Assembly: GCA_016218915.1 (NCBI GenBank)
Contig: JACRCQ010000052.1
Coordinates: 248,001 to 312,000 of the forward strand
Length of the DNA stretch: 64,000 nt
Origin: Deltaproteobacteria bacterium
GTDB taxonomy: Bacteria; Myxococcota_A; Polyangia; Polyangiales; Polyangiaceae
Reading direction: 5' to 3'
Under the pieces are notes generated by a model. The model was given only the letters and a program-made list of their open reading frames with translations, searched no databases and was not told the origin of the DNA. Below, piece after piece: positions 25,731 to 33,594 of the stretch. Each line of letters starts with the position of its first letter. Position 1 is the first letter of the stretch. Made by a program: the position numbers and the translations under genes.

Positions 25731-27632
25731 ATGTCCAAGACAAGGGCGAGCGCATGCGTGCTGAGCGCGCTTCTGGCGGCAGCTGCAGTCGCCTGCGTGG
25801 TCGATACGGATGTGATCGCCACAGACTACGGGCCAGGCGAAGCAGGGCACGACGCAGCGATCGACGCCGCACAGGACGTCGATGCCGACAAGATGGTGAT
25901 CATCGAGGGTGGCCTTGGCGACGTGCCCACCAAGGAGTGTCGTCCCTGCTCAGCCGACGGCAAGCAGGTGCTGAGCTGCGACGGGACGCTGAAAAAGGAT
26001 TGTCCGACAGGGCAGCGTTGCGGGCTGCCGGGCGAGTGCATGGCGCCCTGCGATGCAGCGCGTGCGAACAAGTCGACTGTGGGGTGCGACTACCATCCCG
26101 TGGCGATGGCCGCGTTCCAGCAGGGCTTTGGCGGGTGTTTCGTGGCCTTCGTTGCGAATACCTGGGAAGCACCGGTGCACATCCAGGCGAGCTTTGGGGG
26201 TGCGCCGATCGACCTGTCGCAGTACGCGAAAGTGCCGAGCGGGAAGGGGCAGAACATCACCTACGCGCCGTACGACACCGCAGCCGGGCTGCTGCCGGAC
26301 CAGGTCGCCATCCTGTTCCTGGCCAACGATCCGGTCCCGCACGGGACCTGGTACGCAGCCAAGCCGTGCCCGGTGCCAGCCGCGATCGGTCTCGATGCGC
26401 AGGTGCACATGTCGATGTCCGTCAATACCGGGCGGGGAACCGCGTTCCATGTGAGCACAGACCAGCCGATCGTCGCATACCAGATGCTCCCCTACGGTGG
26501 AGGCAGAGCCCAGACCACGGGCGCAACGCTGCTGCTTCCCACGAGCGCATGGGACACGAACTACGTGGCGGTCATGGGGTATCGGTCCGGTGATTCGATG
26601 GGACTGCCCATTCCGCCGACGCTGGCGCTGGTAGCTCGGGACGACACGACGGTCACGATCCTTCCGAAGGAGCCGATCAAGGACGGCATCCTGGTGACCG
26701 GGGGTCCAGCCAACGTCCCGATCGAATTCTCGATGAAGGCAGGGGAGACGATCGAGCTGATCCAGAACGAGGATCTGACAGGAAGCCCGATCGCGGCGGA
26801 CAAGCCGATCGGGGTGTTTGCAGGGCACATGGGCCTGCGCGTTCCCTACCAGGCGGAATCCGACGATCACGCAGAGCAGCAGATTCCGCCGGTCAAGGCG
26901 CTTGGAAGCGAATACCCATCTGTGAGCTTCCGCGATCGGATCGACGGCGTGGCGGAGAACCGGCTCTGGCGGATCGTGGGCGTGGTGGACGGGACCCTCC
27001 TGACGTTCGATCCACCGATCCCAACCGCGCCGCCGCAGGTGAGCCTGGGCGAAGTGGCGGAATTCAACACGGACGAGCCGTTCGTGGTCACGAGCCAGGA
27101 CAAAGACCATCCGTTCATGGTGTTCACGTACATGTCAGGGTGGTCGACGATAGGGCAGGGCTCCCAGACGCAGGGGTACGGTGATCCTGACTTCGTGCGC
27201 ATGGTGCCAGGTGCACAGTATCTGGATCACTACGTATTCTTCACAGACCCGACCTTCCCTGAGACCAACCTGGTGGTGGTTCGCAAGAAGGGAGAGGCGG
27301 GCTTCGCGGACGTGAACCTCGACTGCGCGGGCATGCTCCAGGGGTGGAAGGCGATCGGCACGTCTGGCAGCTACGAGTACACGCGGATCGATCTCTCCAG
27401 GCACAACTTCGAGGCGCAGGGGGCGTGCGACAACGGCCGCCACGAGATGAGCTCCAAGGAGCCGTTCGGGCTTTGGGTCTGGGGATGGGGTTCACCGGAG
27501 ACCCAGCCGGGGCAGTCCCAGCCGTGCGAAGTCTTGCAGCCGGACAGCACGTGCAAGGTGAGCTACGGCTACCCGGCAGGGCAGAACGTGGTTCCGATCA
27601 ACGAGGTAGTCGTGCTGCCCACTCCCAAGTAG
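25731..27632 (+). CDS. IgGFc-binding-type lipoprotein
   Basis: ATG 25731 gives 633 aa; the frame is open for another 840 bp upstream only because it lies opposite the EGF gene. AGAGG sits about 7 bp before the ATG. The lipobox is AVAC (about Cys22), then a short Asp-rich stalk and a small Cys-rich segment (CRPCSADGKQVLSC to GLPGECMAPC). From about residue 115 it matches the IgGFc-binding N-terminal domain common in myxobacteria: FHVSTDQPIVAYQMLPYGGG, LLPTSAWDTNYVAV and IGVFAGHMGLRVP. In mucins and FCGBP this domain mediates protein binding; in bacteria the ligand is unknown. A surface-adhesion role is likely. Confidence 0.88.
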   Translation: MSKTRASACVLSALLAAAAVACVVDTDVIATDYGPGEAGHDAAIDAAQDVDADKMVIIEGGLGDVPTKECRPCSADGKQVLSCDGTLKKDCPTGQRCGLPGECMAPCDAARANKSTVGCDYHPVAMAAFQQGFGGCFVAFVANTWEAPVHIQASFGGAPIDLSQYAKVPSGKGQNITYAPYDTAAGLLPDQVAILFLANDPVPHGTWYAAKPCPVPAAIGLDAQVHMSMSVNTGRGTAFHVSTDQPIVAYQMLPYGGGRAQTTGATLLLPTSAWDTNYVAVMGYRSGDSMGLPIPPTLALVARDDTTVTILPKEPIKDGILVTGGPANVPIEFSMKAGETIELIQNEDLTGSPIAADKPIGVFAGHMGLRVPYQAESDDHAEQQIPPVKALGSEYPSVSFRDRIDGVAENRLWRIVGVVDGTLLTFDPPIPTAPPQVSLGEVAEFNTDEPFVVTSQDKDHPFMVFTYMSGWSTIGQGSQTQGYGDPDFVRMVPGAQYLDHYVFFTDPTFPETNLVVVRKKGEAGFADVNLDCAGMLQGWKAIGTSGSYEYTRIDLSRHNFEAQGACDNGRHEMSSKEPFGLWVWGWGSPETQPGQSQPCEVLQPDSTCKVSYGYPAGQNVVPINEVVVLPTPK

Positions 27633-27667
27633 TGCGTGGTCTTGGCCGGCGATTCGATGCCAGGCTC

Positions 27668-29140
27668 CTACGAGGTGCAGGCAGGATCACCCGGGTCGCA
27701 CAGGAGCATCACGAACAGGAACTCGCCGGAATGCTCGACGCCGCTGCTGGCGAACGAGTCCAGAGAGAAGTGATAGGTGCCTGGCGCGAGATCCGCCTCC
27801 ACCATCGTGTCGCCTCGGCTGATGCACCCGGCCTCGTTTGCATTCGCATCCAGCAGGTGGATGTCCACATCCACATCGCCCCGATCGAGCACCATTGCGC
27901 GCACGCGCGAAGCCTTGGTCACCTGCAGCTTGTAGAGGTATTCCGGCCCAGACTCGTCGGCATTGGAGCTGCATCCCGAATAGGTACCGAGCGTCTTGCT
28001 CTTGGATTTCGACGTATCCCTCAGGTCGGTGAAGGGATTGCCGACGATCAGGAATGGCGAGGAAGCGGTGCCGTCGCCGGCGAGCATCGGCGCGTCGGTA
28101 TCCAGCGCTCCTTGCGAGGCGAGCACGGACTTGCGAACCCGGTCCAGCGCTTCGAGCGTGAGCAGGTTGCGCACGTTGTACCCGTATCCCAGCCCGGCCG
28201 GGGTCAGCTTGCAGGCTCCCTGGGCATACGAGTTGGGATGGAGGTTGTCGCCGCCCAGGCCGTGCTCTGCCAGGGGGAGCAGCTCGCGGTGAAAGTCGAC
28301 CAGGGGAATCTGACGCCCCTGCGCCACGGCTCGGACCACCGCATTGAGCGTCGGCACCCAGGCATCGTGCGAGGCGTCATCGTCTCGCGGTGGAATCGTG
28401 GACAGGATTGGAATGATCCCAGCGTCGATCAGCTTGTCCACGAGATCGAGCATGTGCTCGTGGTACCACTTGAGCGTGCCCACATGGTCGGCTCCAAACC
28501 AGCCGATGTCGTTGCTGCCGTACATGGTGACCGCGACCGAGGCGTGGGTTGCGGTCATCTCCTTTTCGACAGGGGGCGGAGTGCCGGTCATGGCCCAGTA
28601 TGCGGTGCGTCCGATCTCGACGCACAAGCTCGTGCGATCGAACGAGGATGTGCCCTGCACGGTCGCGTTCTTGTACAGGTCAATCGCGGGCTGGAGCGAC
28701 CCATGGCTGTCGAGGTCGACATTGCTGCCTGCGAAGCAATCGAGGAATGCGTCGGAGTATGTGATGGAGTCGCCGACCTTCATGAACACGTCACGCCGAC
28801 TCGTCGGATCCCGATCGAGGATCTCCTGCATCCTTGCCACCACCCAGGGCGTGATGGGCGATTGCGTGCGATCGCCCGGGTAGAGCGCAGGGCCCTCGGG
28901 TGCAGACGCATCGACGCCTGCTTCGGAAGCTGCTTCTGAGAGGCCATCCGCGCCGCTCTCGTTCGTCGCATGCTCGGCCGCGGCGTCCGACGGCGCGTCC
29001 GCGGCCTGGGCGTCGGGGCTGGCGTCGCCGCCGTCGCGGGTGGGCGACCAGCTCGACGATGCATCATCGCCGCAGGAGACAAGGGACAAGGAGGTGGCGA
29101 TCACGCATCCGAGCAGGGAGCCGGCGAGGTGCAGACGCAT
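27668..29140 (-). CDS. SGNH/GDSL hydrolase lipoprotein
   Basis: ATG 29140 gives 490 aa; an in-frame ATG five codons upstream is the alternative and neither has a clear ribosome-binding site. The lipobox is LVSC (Cys23), followed by an Asp/Ala/Glu stalk to about residue 82. The hydrolase domain shows FMKVGDSITYSD (nucleophile Ser125), TMYGSNDIGWFG and GGDNLHPNSYA (Asp-His of the triad). Family members are esterases or deacetylases acting on lipids or polysaccharides. The last 110 residues form a second beta module with ESGPEYLYKLQV and DVDVDIHLLDANANEAGCI, also present in the NlpC-like protein at 33595, probably a carbohydrate- or cell-wall-binding PPC-like fold. Confidence 0.88.
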   Translation of the reverse strand: MRLHLAGSLLGCVIATSLSLVSCGDDASSSWSPTRDGGDASPDAQAADAPSDAAAEHATNESGADGLSEAASEAGVDASAPEGPALYPGDRTQSPITPWVVARMQEILDRDPTSRRDVFMKVGDSITYSDAFLDCFAGSNVDLDSHGSLQPAIDLYKNATVQGTSSFDRTSLCVEIGRTAYWAMTGTPPPVEKEMTATHASVAVTMYGSNDIGWFGADHVGTLKWYHEHMLDLVDKLIDAGIIPILSTIPPRDDDASHDAWVPTLNAVVRAVAQGRQIPLVDFHRELLPLAEHGLGGDNLHPNSYAQGACKLTPAGLGYGYNVRNLLTLEALDRVRKSVLASQGALDTDAPMLAGDGTASSPFLIVGNPFTDLRDTSKSKSKTLGTYSGCSSNADESGPEYLYKLQVTKASRVRAMVLDRGDVDVDIHLLDANANEAGCISRGDTMVEADLAPGTYHFSLDSFASSGVEHSGEFLFVMLLCDPGDPACTS

Positions 29141-29253
29141 GGGGCTATCATGCACCGGGCCGTGGAGGAACGCATCTGCGATCCGGGCGACTGCGGGTCC
29201 CGAACGACGTCGTCATGTTGGCCGTTCCCAAGTAGAATGCCCCTCTGCCCATC

Positions 29254-30681
29254 ATGGCCGTACCCTGGAGCCCACCGCGTCGCACGCTAATCGCGATCAC
29301 GATCGTGCTGGCAGGGGCCGGCTTGCAGTGCACGCAGCTGCTCGGGTGGCGTGACGACTACGGGGAGCCGGCAGGACCCCCGGCCAAGCCCGACGCTGCC
29401 GCTGCACCCGAAGATGCGTCCGCGGAAGAAGCCACTTCCCTGGATGTGTACGTGGACCCGGACGGCATGGCCGTCGGCAGCGTGGGCGTTGCCTGCTCCA
29501 CGCCGAGTGCCCTGGCATGTGCAGGACACGCCCAGAAGCTGGTGTTGTTCTGCAGCCCGGACAAGGGCACCTGGCAGCCGCTGCAGTCGTGCTCCGGCCA
29601 GCAGCTCTGTGATTCCACGCCAGGCCCCAACCAGGGGTCGTGCCAGGACCCGATCGCGCCGTGCAAGAACCACCAGCCGGGCGACATCCTCTGCGACGGC
29701 GCGACTCGTCACAGGTGCGGTCCGGACCTTCTGTCCAGCGAGACAGCGGAGTGCAGCAGCCCACAGCTCTGTGAGAAGGCAATTGGCCTGGAGTGCCCTT
29801 CGTGGCCGAGCTGCGCAGCGCTCGCGCCGACCTGCGGGCCTGCGGGGGACGGCGATTGCTGCAGGTCGACGGTGCTGGCGGGTGGCACGTTCAACCGGAG
29901 CAACGACGCGACCTATCCGGCCACGGTCAGCGATTTTGGTCTCGACGTCTACGAGATCACGGTCGGCAGGTTTCGCGCCTTTCTGGCGAGCGGCTCTTGC
30001 ACCGCGGGCACGCCGCCTGTGGCTGGCAGCGGCCTGAACACGAAAGTCCCTGACAGCGGCTGGTTGAGCGAATGGAACGACTCGCTGGAGCCGGACATCG
30101 GTGCGCTCCACACAGCGTTGAAGTGCGACGCCACCTACGCTTCCTGGACCGATCAGCCGGAGGGCAACGAATCGAAGCCGATGAACTGCCTGACCTGGTT
30201 CGAGGCTTTTGCGTTCTGCGCCTGGGATGGGGGGAGGTTGCCAACGGAAGCCGAGTGGAACTTCGCAGCAGCCGGTGGTGACGAGCAACGGACCTTCCCA
30301 TGGTCGGTCCCTGGCTCGTCGGAGCTGATCGACCCGAGCTTTGCGGTGCACGGATGCCAGGGGGACGGATCAGGCCCAGCGGATTGCACGTCTGCAGACC
30401 TTACGGCCGTGGGGTCGCGATCGCCCAAGGGCGACGGGCGATGGCGTCAGGCCGACATGGCTGGATCGTTGTGGGAGTGGGTACTGGACTGGAACGGGAC
30501 CTACCCAGCACCTTGCGTGGATTGCGCGATCATGACGACAGCGACCAACCGTTCGATTCGCGGCGGAGGGTTCCAGGACCCCAAGGGGAGCCTGAGAAAC
30601 GACAATCGATCGTCTGCAACCCCCACGGCGCGAAGCCACGATCGCGGAGCGCGTTGCGCGCGCAGCGCCACGATCGGGTGA
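29254..30681 (+). CDS. FGE/SUMF1-like lipoprotein lacking active-site cysteines
   Basis: The 475-aa protein has a signal peptide with lipobox-like GAGLQC, a stalk, and a Cys-rich region (about residues 75-200) with CAGHAQKLVLFCSPDKGTW-type spacing. The C-terminal 260 residues are a formylglycine-generating-enzyme fold: LDVYEITVGRFRAFL, MNCLTWFEAFAFCAWDGG, RLPTEAEWNFAAAGG, SLWEWVLDWNGTY and SIRGGGF. The Cys pair that follows RGG in true FGEs is absent here, so sulfatase activation is unlikely. Similar domains often act as lectin-like or oxidoreductase accessory folds. A -10-like TAGAAT (29233-29238) lies 15 bp before the ATG and no ribosome-binding site is seen. Confidence 0.87.
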   Translation: MAVPWSPPRRTLIAITIVLAGAGLQCTQLLGWRDDYGEPAGPPAKPDAAAAPEDASAEEATSLDVYVDPDGMAVGSVGVACSTPSALACAGHAQKLVLFCSPDKGTWQPLQSCSGQQLCDSTPGPNQGSCQDPIAPCKNHQPGDILCDGATRHRCGPDLLSSETAECSSPQLCEKAIGLECPSWPSCAALAPTCGPAGDGDCCRSTVLAGGTFNRSNDATYPATVSDFGLDVYEITVGRFRAFLASGSCTAGTPPVAGSGLNTKVPDSGWLSEWNDSLEPDIGALHTALKCDATYASWTDQPEGNESKPMNCLTWFEAFAFCAWDGGRLPTEAEWNFAAAGGDEQRTFPWSVPGSSELIDPSFAVHGCQGDGSGPADCTSADLTAVGSRSPKGDGRWRQADMAGSLWEWVLDWNGTYPAPCVDCAIMTTATNRSIRGGGFQDPKGSLRNDNRSSATPTARSHDRGARCARSATIG

Positions 30682-30747
30682 GCGACGCCCGCGCCGCGCC
30701 GCGATCGGGTGAGCGGCGCCTGCGCTGCGCCGGCGTGCTTGCGGCAG

Positions 30748-30776
30748 TTGAGCATCCCACGTCGAACGGCTACCAT
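30748..30776 (+). promoter_or_regulatory. Putative promoter of the TPR-kinase operon
   Basis: -35 TTGAGC (30748-30753), 17-bp spacer, -10 TACCAT (30771-30776). Transcription would begin near 30783, only about three bases before ATG 30786, so the message may be nearly leaderless. No Shine-Dalgarno sequence lies before that ATG, which fits. Confidence 0.5.
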
Positions 30777-30785
30777 CGGCGGTCC

Positions 30786-31769
30786 ATGATGCGGTCCTGG
30801 TGGTTGTCCGTGGCGGGCGTGTCGGCCATCCTGTCGGTGGTCGGCGTTGCGCATGGCCAGGACAGCGCTGCGAGCCAGGCGCTGTTCAATGCAGGGCTCG
30901 CAGACATGGAGACGCACCGCTACGACCGGGCGTGCCCGGCGCTCGCAGAGAGCTACCACCTGGAAGCTCGAGCCGGAACGCTGTTCACCCTGGCGGAGTG
31001 CGAGGTTGCCTGGGGGAAGATAGCGTCGGCCGCAGCCCACTACGATGATTACCTCCAGCAGGTCGCGCGAATGCCCACTGCGCAGCGATCGAGCCATGCA
31101 GAGCGGGAAGCGATAGCCACCAAGCAGCAGGCCGCCATTGCCGCGGAGATTCCCCTGCTGACCCTCACGCTGGCAGCGCGGGCCCCCCGCGGGTTGATCG
31201 TCCGTCGGGACGGCGCGGAGCTGGGCGCTCCATCCCTCGGCGTTCCGATCCCCGTCGACCCTGGCGAGCACCTGATTGTGGTGGAGGTGCCGGGTGCAAG
31301 GCCGCGAGAGACTCGGGTGCAGGTCGCGCGCGGCGAGCGAAAGCGCATCGAGCTCACTTGGAACCCGCCGATCCCCGCTCCGGCCCCGGTGGTGCGCACC
31401 GAGACCCCGATCGTCGTGCGCCCTGTCTCGCGATCGCCCTGGATCTACGTGTCGGCAGGGGTCGGCGCAGCCGGCGTCGCAGCGGGTACGATCACTGGAT
31501 TGATGTCGGCCAGCCGCAAGCGGACCGTGGACGACAACTGCATCGCCGGCACGTGCAACGCGGAGGGCAAGAGCGCAGCTGACAGCGGCCGGTCGTTTGC
31601 CACGGCGAGCACCGTGTGCTTCAGCGTGGGGTTGGCTGGATTTGCCGCAGCGACGGTGCTGCTGCTGGTTGCGCCGACCACGCAGAATCAACCTGCTACA
31701 GCGCGTGTGAAGCCGGTCGTGGCAGGGGGCCCGCAGGACGTGGTTCTGGGCGTGCGCGGGGCATTCTGA
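30786..31769 (+). CDS. TPR-type periplasmic/membrane protein (PEGA-like)
   Basis: ATG 30786 gives 327 aa. A signal peptide (cleavage near GVAHGQD) leads to a helical, TPR-like region (ALFNAGLADMETHRYDRACPALAESY) to about residue 120. A PEGA-like beta segment follows (GLIVRRDGAELG, VDPGEHLIVVEVPGA). Two hydrophobic helices sit in the last third (about 225-245 and 280-300). This layout recurs in Polyangiales next to serine/threonine kinases. It overlaps the kinase start by one base (TGATG), so the two are translationally coupled and are likely partners, the TPR protein acting as sensor or scaffold. Confidence 0.8.
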   Translation: MMRSWWLSVAGVSAILSVVGVAHGQDSAASQALFNAGLADMETHRYDRACPALAESYHLEARAGTLFTLAECEVAWGKIASAAAHYDDYLQQVARMPTAQRSSHAEREAIATKQQAAIAAEIPLLTLTLAARAPRGLIVRRDGAELGAPSLGVPIPVDPGEHLIVVEVPGARPRETRVQVARGERKRIELTWNPPIPAPAPVVRTETPIVVRPVSRSPWIYVSAGVGAAGVAAGTITGLMSASRKRTVDDNCIAGTCNAEGKSAADSGRSFATASTVCFSVGLAGFAAATVLLLVAPTTQNQPATARVKPVVAGGPQDVVLGVRGAF

Positions 31770-33136
31770 TGGGCAGCGCCACGCACGAGCGTTTCGTGGT
31801 GGGCAGATACATGGTCTGCGAGCCCATCGCTTCGGGGAGCATTGCGACCGTGCATCTCGGGCGCCTGCTCGGTCCCACGGGATTCTCGCGAACCGTCCTG
31901 GTCAAGCGTCTGCACGCTCGGCTCTCTGCGCAGCCTGCATTCACCACGGTGCTGCTCGAGGAAGCGAGGCTGGCAGCCAGGGTTCGCCATCCCAACGTGG
32001 TGTCCACGCTCGACGTGGTGGAGCACGAGGGCGAGTACCTGCTCGTGACCGAGCACGTGCTGGGTGAGACGCTTGCGTCGCTGTTGGCAGCGGTCCGTCG
32101 CGAGCGGGTGCTCATGCCGCTGCCAATCCTCGGAAGCATCATGTCCGGCGTGCTGCAGGCGCTTCACGCGGCGCACGAGACTGCGGACGACAGTGGGCAG
32201 AAGCTGGGGATCGTGCATCAGGACGTCAGCCCGCACAGCATCCTGGTGGGCGTGGACGGCATGGCGCGCATCGAGGACTTCGGCCTTGCCAAGGCTTCGC
32301 TGCGTCTGCGCGGCAGCATCTCCGAGCTGATGACCGACAAGTACGCGTACATGGCGCCTGAGCAGCTCACCAGCAGCGAGGTTGATCGCCGAGCGGACGT
32401 CTTCGCCCTGTCGGCCGTGCTGTGGGAGGCGCTGACCGGAAAGCGTCTGTTTGCAGGGACCAACCTGGCCGATGTCACGCGCGCCGTGCGAGGCGCACCG
32501 ATCGAGCCTCCGAGCGTCGAATCGCCCGAGCTGCCTGCTGCCATCGATGCGGTCGTGCTCTGCGGGCTGGAGCGGGACCTGACTCGGCGGTATCCCACAG
32601 CGAATGCAATGGCCATCGACGTCGAGCGCGCCATGCCGATTGCGACGCAGCGGCAGGTGGCCGAATGGATGGAGCGTCTCGTAGGCGATTCCCTTCGTGA
32701 TCGAGCGCAGAAGCTCGCTGAATTCGAGAGCTCGTCCGAGGCCCTTGTCGTGCCGGCGGAGCGCTCCCCTTCCCAGGCGCCCCTTGCGCAGGCAACAGCG
32801 CGAGGTCCGCAGGTGCTTCTCTGGATCGGGGTCGCGTCGATTGTGCTCTGCACGCTCGTGCTCGTGGCTTGGATAGCGATTCCTCGACATCCGGTTTCAA
32901 GCCCCGAGGCGGCGATTTCAGGAGCAGGTCCGGCGGCGCCGGCAAGCGCCACCGCCCCGTCCCGGGCATCGGCATCCGCCTCATCCCCGGCAAGTGCAGA
33001 AGCGGAGTCGAGCGAAGATCTGGTCTTCTCGACACCCGCTGCATCGGTCGGCTCGACGAAGCCTTCGGGCTCGGCCTTGGGCAAGCACGCTGGTCAGGAC
33101 GGCGGCACTCCGAAGCGGCTGTACCTGCGCGATTGA
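31769..33136 (+). CDS. Divergent Ser/Thr protein kinase, possible pseudokinase
   Basis: ATG 31769 (overlapping the preceding stop) gives 455 aa. The kinase domain spans about residues 10-285: a changed glycine loop (IASGSIATVHLG), the ATP-binding Lys in VLVKRLH, the helix-C Glu in LLEEARLAARVRHPN, the catalytic loop HQDVSPHSILV and the intact DFG in IEDFGLAKA. The loop normally reads HRDVSPxN; here Arg is Gln and the Mg-binding Asn is Ser. Activity may be weak or lost. A transmembrane helix follows at about 350-375 (LLWIGVASIVLCTLVLVAW) and then a Ser/Ala-rich periplasmic tail. It probably signals together with the TPR protein. Confidence 0.9.
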   Translation: MGSATHERFVVGRYMVCEPIASGSIATVHLGRLLGPTGFSRTVLVKRLHARLSAQPAFTTVLLEEARLAARVRHPNVVSTLDVVEHEGEYLLVTEHVLGETLASLLAAVRRERVLMPLPILGSIMSGVLQALHAAHETADDSGQKLGIVHQDVSPHSILVGVDGMARIEDFGLAKASLRLRGSISELMTDKYAYMAPEQLTSSEVDRRADVFALSAVLWEALTGKRLFAGTNLADVTRAVRGAPIEPPSVESPELPAAIDAVVLCGLERDLTRRYPTANAMAIDVERAMPIATQRQVAEWMERLVGDSLRDRAQKLAEFESSSEALVVPAERSPSQAPLAQATARGPQVLLWIGVASIVLCTLVLVAWIAIPRHPVSSPEAAISGAGPAAPASATAPSRASASASSPASAEAESSEDLVFSTPAASVGSTKPSGSALGKHAGQDGGTPKRLYLRD

Positions 33137-33138
33137 GC

Positions 33139-33591
33139 TCACCCCGGGGGAACCATCCCCTCGGCCTGTGGCTCGCGAGGCGCCTTGCCAGAGCCCATCT
33201 GCCTCCCCGCGTCCTTGGCCACCAGGGTCACGCCAATCAGGATCGCTGCGACCCCGACCCATTGGATGACGCTGAGGCGCTCCTTGAGCATGGAGCCGGC
33301 CACGATCACGATGATGGCGAATCCGGTGGTGACCATGATCGGATAGGCCACGCTGATCGGGAGCTTTTGCAGGGCGAAGGCATAGAACACCACGTTTGCG
33401 GCAAAGCATCCGAGCCCGAGCAGGAGCACCCAGTGACGAAGCAGCAGCTTGATCAGCCCGAGGCCGCCGCCAGACAGGATCCCAGCGCCCTGCAGCTCCA
33501 GGTCGATTGCGCGCATGCCGAACTTGATCATCAGGTTGGCCGAGGCGTTGAGAAGCAGCGCCACGACCAGAGCGATTGCGTACTTGGCCAT
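33139..33591 (-). CDS. Small EamA/SMR-type membrane transporter
   Basis: The 150-aa protein has four hydrophobic helices (about residues 5-25, 48-68, 75-95 and 100-120), with KLPISVAYPIMVTTGFAI in helix three. This is the size and layout of SMR/EamA half-transporters such as QacE or ArnE/F. It probably works as a dimer to export a cation or a lipid-linked sugar; the substrate cannot be read. It is the last gene of a three-gene minus-strand operon, 3 bp after the NlpC-like gene. Confidence 0.8.
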   Translation of the reverse strand: MAKYAIALVVALLLNASANLMIKFGMRAIDLELQGAGILSGGGLGLIKLLLRHWVLLLGLGCFAANVVFYAFALQKLPISVAYPIMVTTGFAIIVIVAGSMLKERLSVIQWVGVAAILIGVTLVAKDAGRQMGSGKAPREPQAEGMVPPG

Positions 33592-33594
33592 TGG

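Noticed and set aside
27344..28939. Plus-strand frame of 531 aa
   Set aside because: It lies opposite the SGNH hydrolase and the end of the IgGFc gene and lacks any domain pattern.
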